Below, in pieces: positions 35,798 to 45,375 of a stretch of 64,000 nucleotides of DNA. Numbering within the stretch: the stretch's first letter is position 1; each line of letters begins with the position of its first letter. The stretch lies in assembly GCA_963795335.1 (NCBI GenBank), contig CAWCHI010000008.1:62001-126000 (forward strand), in the 5' to 3' direction. Made by a program: the position numbers and the translations under genes. The stretch is from Trebonia sp963795335 (GTDB taxonomy: Bacteria; Actinomycetota; Actinomycetes; Streptosporangiales; Streptosporangiaceae). Below the pieces are notes generated by a model, which saw nothing but the letters and a program-made list of their open reading frames with translations, had not been told where the DNA came from and searched no databases.

Positions 35798-37420
35798 ATG
35801 ACGGACGCTGCCGGCTCCCCCGCCTCGGAGCAGCCGCTCGACGCGGTGGTCATCGGATCGGGCTTCGCGGGCCTCTACATGCTCTACCGGCTGCGCGAGC
35901 GCGGGTTCAACGTGCACGGCTTCGAGCGCGGCAGCGGGGTCGGCGGGACCTGGTACTGGAACCGCTACCCGGGCGCCCGGTGCGACTCGGAGATCATGTT
36001 CTACTCGTTCTCGTTCCTGCCCGACCTGGAGCAGGAGTGGCCGCTGAAGGAGCGCTACCCCGGCCAGCCGGAGATCCTGCGCTACCTGAACCACGTAGCC
36101 GACCGGCTCGACCTGCGCAAGGACTTCACCTTCGACGCGAAGGTGACCTCACTCGAGTACGACGAGGACACCCAACTGTGGACGCTGCGGACCGAGCAGG
36201 GTCACACCGCGGTGGCGCGCAACGTGGTGACCGCGGTCGGCTGCCTGTCGGCCGCCAACCGGCCCGCGTTCAAGGGCGTGGACAGCTTCGCCGGCCTCAC
36301 CCTGCACACCGGCGACTGGCCGACCGAGCCGGTCGACCTGACCGGCAAGCGGGTCGGCATCATCGGCACCGGCGCCTCCGCCATCCAGGCGATCCCGGTC
36401 ATCGCCGAGCAGGCGGGCCACCTGACCGTCTTCCAGCGCACCGCCCAGTTCACCATCCCGGCCGAGAACGGCCCGCTGGATGACGACTTCGTGTCGATGA
36501 TCAAGGCGAACTACCGCGAGTGGCGGCGGCGGGCGCGGGCGTCGCAGGGCGGCTTCCCGGTCTACGCCAGCAGCGTCAACGCCCTGGAGGTGCCGGAGGA
36601 GGAACGCCAGGCGGCCTACGAGGCGGCCTGGGGCGCGGGTGGGTTCACCTTCACCTTCGGCACCTTCGCCGACATCACGCTGAACATGGACGCGAACAAG
36701 ACCGCGGCCGACTTCGTGCGCGACAAGATCGACCAGATCGTGCACGACCCGCAGGTGGCGGCCAAGCTCAAGCCGACCGCGTTCCCGTTCGGCACCAAGC
36801 GGCTGCCGCTCGACACCAACTACTACGAGACCTTCAACCGGCCCAACGTCACCCTGGTCGACCTGCGCCAGACCCCGCTGGAGGAGATCACCCCGGACGG
36901 GGTCACCACCAGCGACGGCCGCTACGACCTGGACGTGCTTGTCTTCGCCACCGGGTTCGACGCGCTGACCGGCCCGCTGGAGGCGCTCGGCATCCGCGGC
37001 AAGGGCGGCCGGTCGCTCAACCAGGCGTGGGCCGAGGGTGCCCGGACCTACCTGGGGCTGTCGGTCCCGGGGTTCCCGAACCTGTTCACGATCACCGGGC
37101 CGGGCAGCCCCTCAGTGCTGTCCAACATGCCGGTCTCAATCGAGCAGCACGTGGAGTGGATCGGCGACTGCATCGAGTACCTGCGCGACCACGGCGTCGT
37201 CAGCATCGAGGCGACCGAGGACGCGACCGCGACCTGGACCGAGCACGTGCAGGAGGTCGCCAACAAGACACTGTTCCCGAAGGCGGCGTCCTGGTACATG
37301 GGGGCCAACATCCCGGGCAAGCCGCGGCTGTTCCTGCCGTACATCGGGGGCCTCGAGAACTACGAGCGCACCTGCGACAAGGTAGCCGCGGGCGGCTACG
37401 ACGGCTTCGAACTGGCATGA
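35798..37420 (+). CDS. Baeyer-Villiger monooxygenase (class B flavoprotein)
   Basis: 540 residues, GAAAGGA upstream. Two Rossmann motifs: GSGFAGLYMLYRLRERG (FAD) and GTGASAIQAIP (NADPH). The BVMO fingerprint F-x-G-x3-H-x3-W-P is met by FAGLTLHTGDWP. GTWYWNRYPGARCDSE is the flavin-side loop of cyclohexanone-monooxygenase-like enzymes. It inserts oxygen next to a ketone to give an ester or lactone, using NADPH and O2. Overlaps the MFS gene (ATGA), suggesting coupled transport and oxidation of a cyclic ketone. Confidence 0.93.
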   Translation: MTDAAGSPASEQPLDAVVIGSGFAGLYMLYRLRERGFNVHGFERGSGVGGTWYWNRYPGARCDSEIMFYSFSFLPDLEQEWPLKERYPGQPEILRYLNHVADRLDLRKDFTFDAKVTSLEYDEDTQLWTLRTEQGHTAVARNVVTAVGCLSAANRPAFKGVDSFAGLTLHTGDWPTEPVDLTGKRVGIIGTGASAIQAIPVIAEQAGHLTVFQRTAQFTIPAENGPLDDDFVSMIKANYREWRRRARASQGGFPVYASSVNALEVPEEERQAAYEAAWGAGGFTFTFGTFADITLNMDANKTAADFVRDKIDQIVHDPQVAAKLKPTAFPFGTKRLPLDTNYYETFNRPNVTLVDLRQTPLEEITPDGVTTSDGRYDLDVLVFATGFDALTGPLEALGIRGKGGRSLNQAWAEGARTYLGLSVPGFPNLFTITGPGSPSVLSNMPVSIEQHVEWIGDCIEYLRDHGVVSIEATEDATATWTEHVQEVANKTLFPKAASWYMGANIPGKPRLFLPYIGGLENYERTCDKVAAGGYDGFELA

Positions 37421-39216
37421 GCTCGGATACCCAGGAGCAGGAGACCCGCCACCCAGACGAACCCCGCGACCGGCACCGCCACTACAAGTGGATGGTGCTG
37501 ACCAACACCACCATCGGCACGCTGATGGCCACCATCGACTCCTCCATCGTGCTGATCTCGCTGCCTGCGATCTTCCGCGGCATCGGGCTCAACCCGCTGA
37601 CCCCGTCCAACACCAGCTACCTGCTGTGGCTGCTGATGGGCTACATGATCGTCACCGCCGTGCTGGTGGTGACGTTCGGCCGGATCGGCGACATGTACGG
37701 CCGGGTGCGGATGTACAACCTCGGCTTCGCCATCTTCACCGTGGCCTCGCTGGCGGCGTCGCTGACTTACTTCGGCGGCCCCACGGCGGCGCTGTACCTG
37801 ATCGTGATGCGCATCATCCAGGGCATCGGCGGGGCGATGCTGATGGCCAACTCGGCCGCCATCTTGACCGACGCGTTCCCCGAGAACCAGCGGGGCACCG
37901 CCCTCGGCATCAACTCGGTGGCGGGCATCGCCGGCACCTTCATCGGGCTGGTCGCGGGCGGCCTGCTGGCGGTGGTGGACTGGCACCTGATCTTCTACGT
38001 GTCGGTCCCGGTCGGGGTGGCCGGCACCCTGTGGGGCTACTTCAGGCTGCAGGAGGTCGCCAAGCGCCAGGGCGGCCGGCTCGACCTGCCCGGCAACATC
38101 TTGTTCGGGGCCGGGCTGATCGCGGCGCTGTGCGGCATCGTCTACGCCCTCCAGCCCTACCGCGGAGCCAGCATGGGCTGGCAGAATCCGATGGTGATCG
38201 GTTTCCTCGCGGGCGGCGCGGCGATGCTGACCGCCTTCGTGGTGACCGAGCTGAAGACGGCCGAGCCGATGTTCGACATGCGGCTGTTCCGCATCCGCGC
38301 GTTCAGCGCCGGGAACTTCGCCTCGCTGCTGTCCTCGGTCGGCCGCGGCGGCCTGATGTTCATGATGATCATCTGGCTGCAGGGCATCTGGCTGCCGCTG
38401 CACGGCTACGACTTCGAGAGCACCCCGCTGTGGGCCGGGATCTACATGCTCCCGCTGACCGGCGGCTTCCTCATCGCCGGGCCAATCTCCGGGGCGCTGT
38501 CGGACCGGTTCGGCGCCCGGCCCTTCGCCACCGGCGGGATGCTCGGCTCGGCCGCCACCTTCGGCCTGCTGATGCTCCTGCCGGTGGACTTCTCCTATCT
38601 CTGGTTCGCGCTGCTGCTGCTGCTCAACGGCCTCTGCAACGGCCTGTTCGCGGCGCCCAACACAGCCGCCATCATGAGCTCGGTCCCGGCCAGCAGGCGC
38701 GGGGTGGCCTCGGGGATGCGCTCCACCTTCCAGAACGCGGGCATGACGCTGTCCATCGGACTGTTCTTCTCGATCATGGTCGCCGGGCTGTCGTCCAGCC
38801 TGCACGCCTCGCTCACCCACGGGCTGTCGGCGGCCGGGCTGCCCGCCGCGGCCGCGGCCAAGGTCGCCAACCTGCCGCCGGTCTCGGTCCTGTTCGCCGC
38901 CTTCCTGGGCTACAACCCAATGAAGACACTGCTCGGGCCGGCCCTGGGTGCCCTGTCCCCTGCCCGCCAGGCGGTGGTCACCGGGCACGGGTTCTTCCCC
39001 AGCCTCATCTCCGGGCCGTTCCATCACGGACTCGCCATCGTCTTCACCTTCGCCCTCATCATGTGCCTGATCGCCGCGGCCGCGTCCTGGCTGCGCGGGT
39101 CCGCCGTCCGCGGCGAGTCCCCGCTGGCGGCCGCCGCCGGCGGGCCCCTGCTGGCCGGCCTGGCGCTGGAGGCGGACGAGGTGCCGGCGCTGGAAACCGA
39201 ACTCGAAACCGACTGA
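37417..39216 (+). CDS. MFS transporter, DHA2-like (14 TM)
   Basis: 599 residues from ATG 37417. About fourteen hydrophobic segments; motif A variant GRIGDMYGRVRMYNLG, motif C-like GIAGTFIGLVAGGLL. Drug/H+ antiporter 2 family members export small lipophilic compounds; with the BVMO in front it may export or import the ring substrate or its product. The C-terminal tail is acidic (VPALETELETD). A long open frame on the opposite strand is a GC artefact. Confidence 0.9.
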   Translation: MSSDTQEQETRHPDEPRDRHRHYKWMVLTNTTIGTLMATIDSSIVLISLPAIFRGIGLNPLTPSNTSYLLWLLMGYMIVTAVLVVTFGRIGDMYGRVRMYNLGFAIFTVASLAASLTYFGGPTAALYLIVMRIIQGIGGAMLMANSAAILTDAFPENQRGTALGINSVAGIAGTFIGLVAGGLLAVVDWHLIFYVSVPVGVAGTLWGYFRLQEVAKRQGGRLDLPGNILFGAGLIAALCGIVYALQPYRGASMGWQNPMVIGFLAGGAAMLTAFVVTELKTAEPMFDMRLFRIRAFSAGNFASLLSSVGRGGLMFMMIIWLQGIWLPLHGYDFESTPLWAGIYMLPLTGGFLIAGPISGALSDRFGARPFATGGMLGSAATFGLLMLLPVDFSYLWFALLLLLNGLCNGLFAAPNTAAIMSSVPASRRGVASGMRSTFQNAGMTLSIGLFFSIMVAGLSSSLHASLTHGLSAAGLPAAAAAKVANLPPVSVLFAAFLGYNPMKTLLGPALGALSPARQAVVTGHGFFPSLISGPFHHGLAIVFTFALIMCLIAAAASWLRGSAVRGESPLAAAAGGPLLAGLALEADEVPALETELETD

Positions 39217-39253
39217 CCCCGCCACCCGCGATACTCAACGAGGAGCACCCACC

Positions 39254-40339
39254 ATGGCAATATCAGGCCGCATCGTGGTCCTGCCCGCCGGCACGCAAGA
39301 ACTCACGGTCAAGGACTACACCTTCCCCGACCCGGAGCCGCACCAGGTGATCGTCCGGCAGCACGCCTCCGGCGTCTGCCACAGCCAGCTGCACGAGATC
39401 CACCGTGAGCGGACCGCCGACCGGATACTCGGCCACGAGTCGACCGGGGTGGTGGAGGCGGTCGGCTCGGCCGTGACCCACGTCGCCCCGGGCGACTACG
39501 TGATGGTGACCTGGGTTCCGCGCACTCCGCAGGTGCCCTACCGCGCGCCCGCGGGGGCCAGCCTGACGTTCGGCGACGGCACCACCGCGACCGGGAACGT
39601 CTTCACCTGGGCGACGCACACGGTCGCGGACGAGCTCTACGTGGTGAAGGCGCCGGAGGCGACGCCGAAGTACTCCGGTGCCATCATCGGCTGCGCGGTG
39701 ATGACCGGCGCGGGCGCAGTGCTGCACTCGGCCGAGGTGAAGGAGGGGCAGAGCGTCGCCGTCTGGGGTGTCGGCGGGGTCGGCCTGTCGGCCATCGCGG
39801 CCGCCCACAACGCGGGCGCCAACCCGGTCATCGCGGTCGACCTGGAAGACGACAAGCTGGAGATGGCCAAGCGGTTCGGCGCCACCCACGGCGTCAACGC
39901 CCGCACCGGTGACGCGGTCGACGGGGTCAGGAAGCTGACCCCGGGCGACCGCGCGTCCGACCTGGGCGGCGTCGACTTCGCGTTCGACTGCATCGGCCGG
40001 GTGATCGCCACCCAGCAGGCCATCGCCGCCGTCCGCCGCGGCCACACCGCTGACACCCGCGGCGGATCGGCCTACCTGGTCGGCGTGCCGACCGAGCCGG
40101 TCCTGGTGGACAGCATCGACCTGCTGCTGGGTGAGAAGAAGTTCATCGGCAGCCTCGGCGGGTCGTGCATCCCGGATGAGGACTTCCCGCTGTTCGTGAG
40201 CTGGTACGAGGCGGGCAAGCTCGACCTGGACAGCCTGGTCACCGCCCGGTACCCGATCGACGAGATCAACCAGGCGTGTGCCGACCTGGCGGCCGGGAAG
40301 ATCGCCGGGCGGGCCATCCTCGACTTCACCGCGGGCTGA
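39254..40339 (+). CDS. Zinc-type alcohol dehydrogenase without structural-zinc cysteines
   Basis: 361 residues, GAGGAG upstream. Medium-chain dehydrogenase: catalytic zinc Cys42 (GVCHSQLHE), His61-Glu62 (GHESTG), Cys in IIGCAVMTGAG; NAD site GVGGVGLSAI with Asp at the end of beta-2 (VIAVDLEDD), so NAD-dependent. It is closest to class III/MNO-type ADHs. Where these have the four-Cys lobe, it reads RTPQVPYRAPAGASL, with no Cys. Likely oxidises an alcohol from the same pathway. Confidence 0.9.
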   Translation: MAISGRIVVLPAGTQELTVKDYTFPDPEPHQVIVRQHASGVCHSQLHEIHRERTADRILGHESTGVVEAVGSAVTHVAPGDYVMVTWVPRTPQVPYRAPAGASLTFGDGTTATGNVFTWATHTVADELYVVKAPEATPKYSGAIIGCAVMTGAGAVLHSAEVKEGQSVAVWGVGGVGLSAIAAAHNAGANPVIAVDLEDDKLEMAKRFGATHGVNARTGDAVDGVRKLTPGDRASDLGGVDFAFDCIGRVIATQQAIAAVRRGHTADTRGGSAYLVGVPTEPVLVDSIDLLLGEKKFIGSLGGSCIPDEDFPLFVSWYEAGKLDLDSLVTARYPIDEINQACADLAAGKIAGRAILDFTAG

Positions 40340-40443
40340 TCGTCTAGCCCCTTGGCCGGCCCCGGCCGGGGGCGCCGCTGCCGCCCGGACCCCCCGCCCG
40401 GACGGCGCCGCCGGCGCCCCTGGCCGGGGCCACCACCCAGAGT

Positions 40444-40461
40444 CGACCGACGGGTCGGTCG
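40444..40461. promoter_or_regulatory. Perfect inverted repeat, putative operator (site 3)
   Basis: CGACCGAC and GTCGGTCG, 8-bp perfect arms with GG between, 36 bp before the ATG of the PEP-mutase-fold gene. Same core and spacing as sites 1 and 2 at 3.13 and 3.26 kb. Confidence 0.6.
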
Positions 40462-40496
40462 GGAACCGGACAGCGAGACACACCGATCGGATAGCC

Positions 40497-41426
40497 ATGG
40501 CCCGTGACGCAGCCGCTCCGCCTGGCCCCGCCGTGAGCGCGGGCACTCTCAGCCCGGCCGGCCCAGGCGTCACCGCGGGACCCGGCGCGACCCGGGCCGC
40601 GTTCCGCGCCCGGCTCGCGGCGGGCACGCTGCTGCGCCTGCCGGGCGCCTTCAACCCGATGTCGGCCAAGCTCATCGAGCGCTACGGCTTCGACGGGGTG
40701 TACGTGTCGGGGGCGGTCATCTCGGCCGAGCTCGGCCTGGGCGACATCGGGCTGACCACGCTCACCGAGGTGGCGGCCGGGGCCCGGCAGATCGCCCGGG
40801 TGACCCGGCTGCCCGCCCTGGTCGACGCGGACATCGGGTTCGCCGGGTCGATGAACGCGGCCACCGCAGTGCAGGTGCTCGAAGAGGCCGGGGTGGCCGG
40901 CCTGCACATCGAGGACCAGGTCACCGCCCGCCGCCGCCCTGGCGGGGCGGGCGGGCGCGACGGGCGCGGCGGGCGGGAGGTGATGGACGCCGGCATCGCG
41001 GTGCGCCGGATCAAGGCGGCTGTGGCCGCCCGCCGGGACCCGTCGTTCGTCATCGTGGCCCGCACCGGGGCGGCCGCCGCCCGCGGCATCGATGACGCGG
41101 TCGACCGGGCGCGGGCCTACGCCGACGCGGGCGCCAACCTGATCTTCCCCGCGGGGATGACCAACGCGGCCGACTTCGAGCGCATCCGGGCGGCGGTCGA
41201 CGTGCCGATCGTGGCCGACATGGCCGAATTCGGCCCCGGCCAGCTGCTGGACGCCCGGACGCTGCGGAACCTCGGCATCAACGTCGTCATCTACCCGCTC
41301 ACGCTGCTGCGGCTGGCGGTCCATGCGGCCGCCGAGGGGCTGACCGCGCTGGCCGAGTGCGGCACCCAGGAGGCCCTGCTCGACCGGATGCAGCTTCACC
41401 GGGACCTGTTCGACCTGCTCGGCTAG
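40497..41426 (+). CDS. Isocitrate lyase/PEP mutase superfamily protein, catalytic Cys missing
   Basis: 309 residues from ATG 40497. TIM-barrel blocks: PGAFNPMSAKLIERYGFDGVYVSGA, DADIGFAG, GLHIEDQVTARR, AGANLIFPAG, VADMAEFG, and the C-terminal YPLTLLRLAVHAA of PrpB-like proteins. The catalytic loop K-R-C-G-H is replaced by RRRPGG within a long Gly/Arg stretch, and ARTDA by ARTGA. A 2-methylisocitrate lyase reaction is therefore unlikely; an oxaloacetate-decarboxylase/hydrolase-type or unknown activity is possible. No indel was found that would restore the Cys. Confidence 0.82.
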   Translation: MARDAAAPPGPAVSAGTLSPAGPGVTAGPGATRAAFRARLAAGTLLRLPGAFNPMSAKLIERYGFDGVYVSGAVISAELGLGDIGLTTLTEVAAGARQIARVTRLPALVDADIGFAGSMNAATAVQVLEEAGVAGLHIEDQVTARRRPGGAGGRDGRGGREVMDAGIAVRRIKAAVAARRDPSFVIVARTGAAAARGIDDAVDRARAYADAGANLIFPAGMTNAADFERIRAAVDVPIVADMAEFGPGQLLDARTLRNLGINVVIYPLTLLRLAVHAAAEGLTALAECGTQEALLDRMQLHRDLFDLLG

Positions 41427-41453
41427 CCTGCCGGAGCGCCGGGCGGGACGCCG

Positions 41454-41479
41454 TTGGCCGTTGAGGCCGGGACGGCCGA
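41454..41479. terminator. Weak hairpin between convergent genes
   Basis: GGCCGT (41456-41461) pairs with ACGGCC (41472-41477), extended by one wobble and one AT pair, loop of 10. Lies between the PEP-mutase-fold gene and the flavin reductase gene. Confidence 0.3.
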
Positions 41480-41491
41480 AGCCGCCCCCAG

Positions 41492-41994
41492 TTAGCCGTT
41501 GACGGTGCCGTAGCCGCCCTGGAAGAACACCAGCGGCCCGCTGACCTGGTCCCCGGCCGTATTACCGACGTCCAGCGCGGTGACCCGGCCCAGGGCGATG
41601 AAGTGGTCGCCCGCCTCCACCACCTGCTCCAGCGCGCAGTCGATCCAGGCCAGCACCCCCGCCAGGGCGGGCGCCCCGGACGGGGCCGGCCGCCAGCTCA
41701 CCCCGGCGAACTTGTCCGCCCCGGAGGTGGCGAAGGTCCGGCACAGCGCCTCCTGCTCCGCGCTGAGAACGTTGACGCAGAACGAGCCCGCCGCCTCGAT
41801 GGCCGGCCAGCTGGTCGAGGTCTTGGCGGGCAAGATCGCGACCAGCGGCGGGTCAAGCGAGACCGAGGTGAACGAGCCGATCGCCATCCCGGCCAGCGGC
41901 CGTCGCAGACCGCGGTGACGATTACGACGCCGGTCGGGAAGTGGCCCAGCACCCGGCGGAACCAGAGGCTGGGGTGAACCGTCTCGTCGCTCAT
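41492..41994 (-). pseudogene. Flavin reductase-like FMN-binding split-barrel protein, frame broken
   Basis: N-terminus from ATG 41994: SLWFRRVLGHFPTGVVIVTAV, the opening of HpaC/RutF-type reductases. Near 41890-41905 a base is missing and homology resumes in another frame as MAIGSFTSVSLDPPLVAIL, SFCVNVLSAEQEALC and a C-terminal FFQGGY. The joined length is about 167 residues, normal for the family. It would supply reduced FMN to a two-component monooxygenase; the luciferase-like enzyme at 47220 is a candidate partner. Confidence 0.75.
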
Positions 41995-42008
41995 CGGCGG
42001 GCCGTTTG

Positions 42009-43219
42009 CTAGGCGCCGATCGACCGGGCGACCGCGGCGATCAGCCCGCGGGTGCGGGGGTCACCGTCGGGGCCGCCCGCCTGGAGCTGGTTTTGCACGT
42101 AGCCGAAGCCAACCCGGTAGCGGGTGTCGCCGAAGCCGAGCGCACCGCCCGCCCCCTGGTGCCCGAACGAGTCGGGCGACAACTGCGGGCTGGCGGGGGT
42201 GGGCAGCTGGAACCCGGTGCCGAACCTGGTCGGGGTGATCAGCGTCCGGTCCGGCCCGTTGACTTGCTCGGCCTTCATCTGCGCGACCGTCTCCTCCGAC
42301 AGCAGCCGGGTCCCGTCGACCTCGCTGACCGTCGCCGCGTAGAGCCGGGCGAGCGACCGGCCGTTGGAGATGCCGTTGGCGGCCGGCATCTCGGCCTGGT
42401 AGACCCGCGGGTCGTTCCAGGTCTGGGCGTCGGGCGTCGGCAGCGCCCCGTTCGTGGACAGCGCCCGGCTGAAGGTTGAGCTGGGGTCCATCGCGGCGGC
42501 CCCCAGCTTCATCAGCAGTTCCCTCTGGGCCGGGTCGGTGACGGCACCCAGCGCGTCCGGGTCGGGGCCGGCATGTTGATCAGCGGCGCCACCCGGCCGG
42601 TGTCCGCGGCCGGCAGGCCGATGTGCAGGTCGAGTCCGAGCGGCCGGGCGATCTCCTGCTCGAACAGCGCCCCCAGCTTGGTCCCGGTCGCCTTGGCGAT
42701 CAGGGCGCCGGTCAGCCAGCCGTAGGTGAGGGCGTGGTAGCCGTGGGCGGTGCCCGGCTCCCACACCGGCGTCTCCTGCTGGAGCACCTCCACGATGCGG
42801 GAGCCTTCCAGGATCTCCTCACGGGTCAAGGTGGTGTCCAGGTAGGGCAGCCCGACCTGGTGGGTGAACAGGTAGCGGACGGGCACGTCGCCCTTGCCGC
42901 CGGCCCCGAACTCGGGCCAGTACCTGGTCACCGGGGCGTCGAAGTCGAGCTGCCCGCGCTGGGCGAGCAGGGCGGCCAGGATCGCGGTCGCGCCCTTGGT
43001 CGCCGAGTAGATGATCGCCACGCTGTCGGAGGCCCAGGGCCGCCCGGCGGCGGCGTCAGCGACGCCGCCCCACAGGTCGACCTTGGGTTCTCCGTCAACG
43101 TAGACGCCCACCGACGCCCCCACGTCGCCGTAGCGGCTGAAGTTCTCCGCGAAGGCCTCCGCGACCGGCTCGAAACCGGGCGCGGCCCAGCCCCCGATCG
43201 TTGTCTCGTTGACCGTCAT
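42009..43219 (-). pseudogene. Serine hydrolase/beta-lactamase-fold esterase, frame broken
   Basis: From ATG 43219: class C beta-lactamase-like family (EstB type). Nucleophile SxxK in YSATKGATAI, Tyr in YHALTYGW, and the HQGAGG end motif (replacing KTG). After APLINMP near 42560-42572 (a G/C run) one base is missing; homology resumes in another frame as DPDALGAVTDPAQRELLMKL and continues to the stop at 42009. The joined protein is about 403 residues, complete. Such enzymes hydrolyse esters or lactones. 7 bp after the MFS gene. Confidence 0.75.
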
Positions 43220-43226
43220 CGCCGTA

Positions 43227-44771
43227 TCAGTGCAGGTCGCCGGGGACGATCGGGCTGCCTTCGTGGAGGATGTCCTCGGCCGCCACGATGTCCTCGAGGC
43301 GGGCGCTCTGGAACCGCAGTTGCTTGGGGACGATCCACAGGCCGTTGATCACGTAGCCGAGCAGCGAGATGACGGACAGCATGAGGAACATGGCGACGTA
43401 GACGCCTTCCTTCGGCACGAACGCCCCGCCCAGCGCGGCCACCGGCTTCACGTTGGCGCCTTCCACCGCGATGATGACGGCGGTGACGACCGCGGCCGTC
43501 GGGATCGCCAGCGCGTACTGGATGCCGAAGGTGGTGGACATGTTGTCCTGCCGCCCGGCGGCGGACGTCAGGGCCCAGCCGACGTTGAAGGCCATGATGA
43601 TGCCGATGCCGTAGATGAAGATCTCAATGTAGAAGATCCACAGCGAGCCGTGGGCGAACGCCATCAGCGCGAAGGCGATCACGCAGAGGAGGCCGCCGAC
43701 GGCGATCGGGGGACGAGGGCCCATCTTGGCCAGCATCGGCTTGGAGATGAAGGCCGCGATGAAGGCGGCGGGCAGGATCGGCAGCAGGGCGGCCGAGGCT
43801 TTGAGCACGCTGGCGCCGAAGCCGTAGCCCGCCACGCTGGGGGTCTCGGCCAGGCCCGGCTCGAGGATGTACAGGCCGCTGGCGGTCATGGCGACGGTGC
43901 AGTAGACGCTGTAGCCGGCGATCACCTGGCGCAGGTCCATCCCCCTGAAGTCCATCAGCGGGTACTTGAAGCTGCGCTGGTGCAGGATCCAGAGACCCAG
44001 GATGACCACGCCGGCCACGAACAAGCCGATGATGGCGGCCGAGTCCCAGCCCCACGTCCCGCCGAAGCTGAGCGCGAGCAGGAGGCAGACCAGCCAGGCG
44101 CCCAGACCGAGCGAGCCGACCCAGTCCAGCGGGACCTTGACCCGGTCCTTGACCGGGGTCTCCGGCATGAGGATCGCCTCGACCAGCAGGACCAGGTAGC
44201 CGAAGCCGACGATCCAGAAGTACGAGCTCCAGGAGGCGCCCCAGCTGAGGAGCAGCCCGCCCAGGATCAGGCCGAGCGGGGTCATGATCGAGATCGCGGT
44301 GCCGTTCCACAGCGCCGCCCGCTCCAGCCCCTTGTTGTCGGCCCGGATTTTGAGCATCGCCCAGGACATCGGCGCGCAGACGCACAGGCCGATGATGATC
44401 CGGCCGACCAGCAGCAGCCCGAACGACGGGGCGAGGGCGCACAGCACCGCGCCGACGACGCCGAGGGCCACCATCGGAATAACGACCCGGCGGTGGCCGA
44501 AGATGTCGGCCGCGCGGGCGGACAGGCCGACCATGACCGCGGTGGCGACGCTGGAGGAGTTGAGCGCCCAGCTGACCTCGGCCGACGACAGGTGCAGGGC
44601 CGCCGCCATCTTGCCCAGCAGGGGCAGCAGGGCGACGCCCTGCACGTCGGTGACGCAGCCGATGATCAGCAGGAACGACAGCGCGAAGGCGACCGAGTTC
44701 GTTCCGGTCGGCGGTCGGGTATCGGCGAAGCCGACGTCACCGCGACGTCGTGTCGCCGTGCTTTGAGCCAT
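43227..44771 (-). CDS. MFS transporter
   Basis: 514 residues, about fourteen hydrophobic segments, opening FALSFLLIIGCVTDVQGVAL. Motif A-like ARAADIFGHRRVV; DFRGMDLRQVIAGYSVY marks the central loop of DHA2-like permeases. ATG 44771 follows a leader of about 210 nt. Operon with the serine hydrolase, and perhaps the flavin reductase. Confidence 0.9.
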   Translation of the reverse strand: MAQSTATRRRGDVGFADTRPPTGTNSVAFALSFLLIIGCVTDVQGVALLPLLGKMAAALHLSSAEVSWALNSSSVATAVMVGLSARAADIFGHRRVVIPMVALGVVGAVLCALAPSFGLLLVGRIIIGLCVCAPMSWAMLKIRADNKGLERAALWNGTAISIMTPLGLILGGLLLSWGASWSSYFWIVGFGYLVLLVEAILMPETPVKDRVKVPLDWVGSLGLGAWLVCLLLALSFGGTWGWDSAAIIGLFVAGVVILGLWILHQRSFKYPLMDFRGMDLRQVIAGYSVYCTVAMTASGLYILEPGLAETPSVAGYGFGASVLKASAALLPILPAAFIAAFISKPMLAKMGPRPPIAVGGLLCVIAFALMAFAHGSLWIFYIEIFIYGIGIIMAFNVGWALTSAAGRQDNMSTTFGIQYALAIPTAAVVTAVIIAVEGANVKPVAALGGAFVPKEGVYVAMFLMLSVISLLGYVINGLWIVPKQLRFQSARLEDIVAAEDILHEGSPIVPGDLH

Positions 44772-44962
44772 TTCTTAAGCCTTCCGTCGTCGGATGAGCG
44801 CTGCGCGTCGTCCGAGAATGGGTATGGGCGAGTCACTCACTGGCTTATGCACCACAACGAATTAAGTTCCGGAAGGGGCAAGCTCGGGCACCGCGTCCAA
44901 GGGCGCGGCATGGCCAGGGCCGGGTTAGCGGACCCCGGGTACCAGCTGGTCGAGCTGTAGCT

Positions 44963-44989
44963 TGACTAGTCGTCATGTCATGTGACTAG
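44963..44989. promoter_or_regulatory. TGACTAG direct repeats, putative operator
   Basis: TGACTAG at 44963-44969 and again at 44983-44989, exactly 20 bp apart (two helical turns). The first forms the palindrome GACTAGTC (44964-44971). They flank the expected start point of the MFS promoter. Confidence 0.45.
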
Positions 44990-45018
44990 AAGCTAAATCT
45001 GTGCCTGGCGACTGTCAA
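44990..45018 (-). promoter_or_regulatory. Promoter of the MFS/hydrolase operon
   Basis: Minus strand: TTGACA (45013-45018), 17 bp, TAGCTT (44990-44995); start expected near 44983, inside the TGACTAG repeat. Confidence 0.65.
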
Positions 45019-45375
45019 GAGGTCGGTTTCGCAGACGTTGAGACACTTAGAGGTCGAACCTCTTGATGACGAGAAGCCCTGGTGGCAGCGCCGGGGACCG
45101 CGGGGCGCGGCCGGGGTGCCTGGCTCTGCACCGTGCGAGCCGCCGGGCGGACGGGCGGACGGGCGGACGGGCGGACGGGCGGACGCTCCCACACGGGGCC
45201 GGCCAGCCTAGCGGCCGGGTGCCGGGCCTCGCTGCCCGCGGACCCGGCGGACCTCCCCGGTGGCGCCGCCGTGCTCCCCCGCTCCCGGAAATGGCAGGCC
45301 GGCCGCTAATCCACTGTCACCCCAGGCCCCATAGACCCAAGTGACATGGGAAATCGGTTATGCCATCCTCTCCTC
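45019..45375. other. Divergent intergenic region with an octamer tandem repeat
   Basis: Holds the GGGCGGAC repeat and no recognisable gene. I see no clear promoter or ribosome site for the rightward ligase gene; it may be leaderless. Confidence 0.5.
45145..45184. repeat. 8-bp tandem repeat, five exact copies
   Basis: GGGCGGAC repeated five times without a mismatch (45145-45184), upstream of the acyl-CoA ligase gene. Prone to slippage. Confidence 0.9.

Noticed and set aside
37396..39225. 609-residue open frame antisense to the MFS gene
   Set aside because: Low-complexity Gln/His/Gly sequence; the plus strand has a clear 14-TM transporter.
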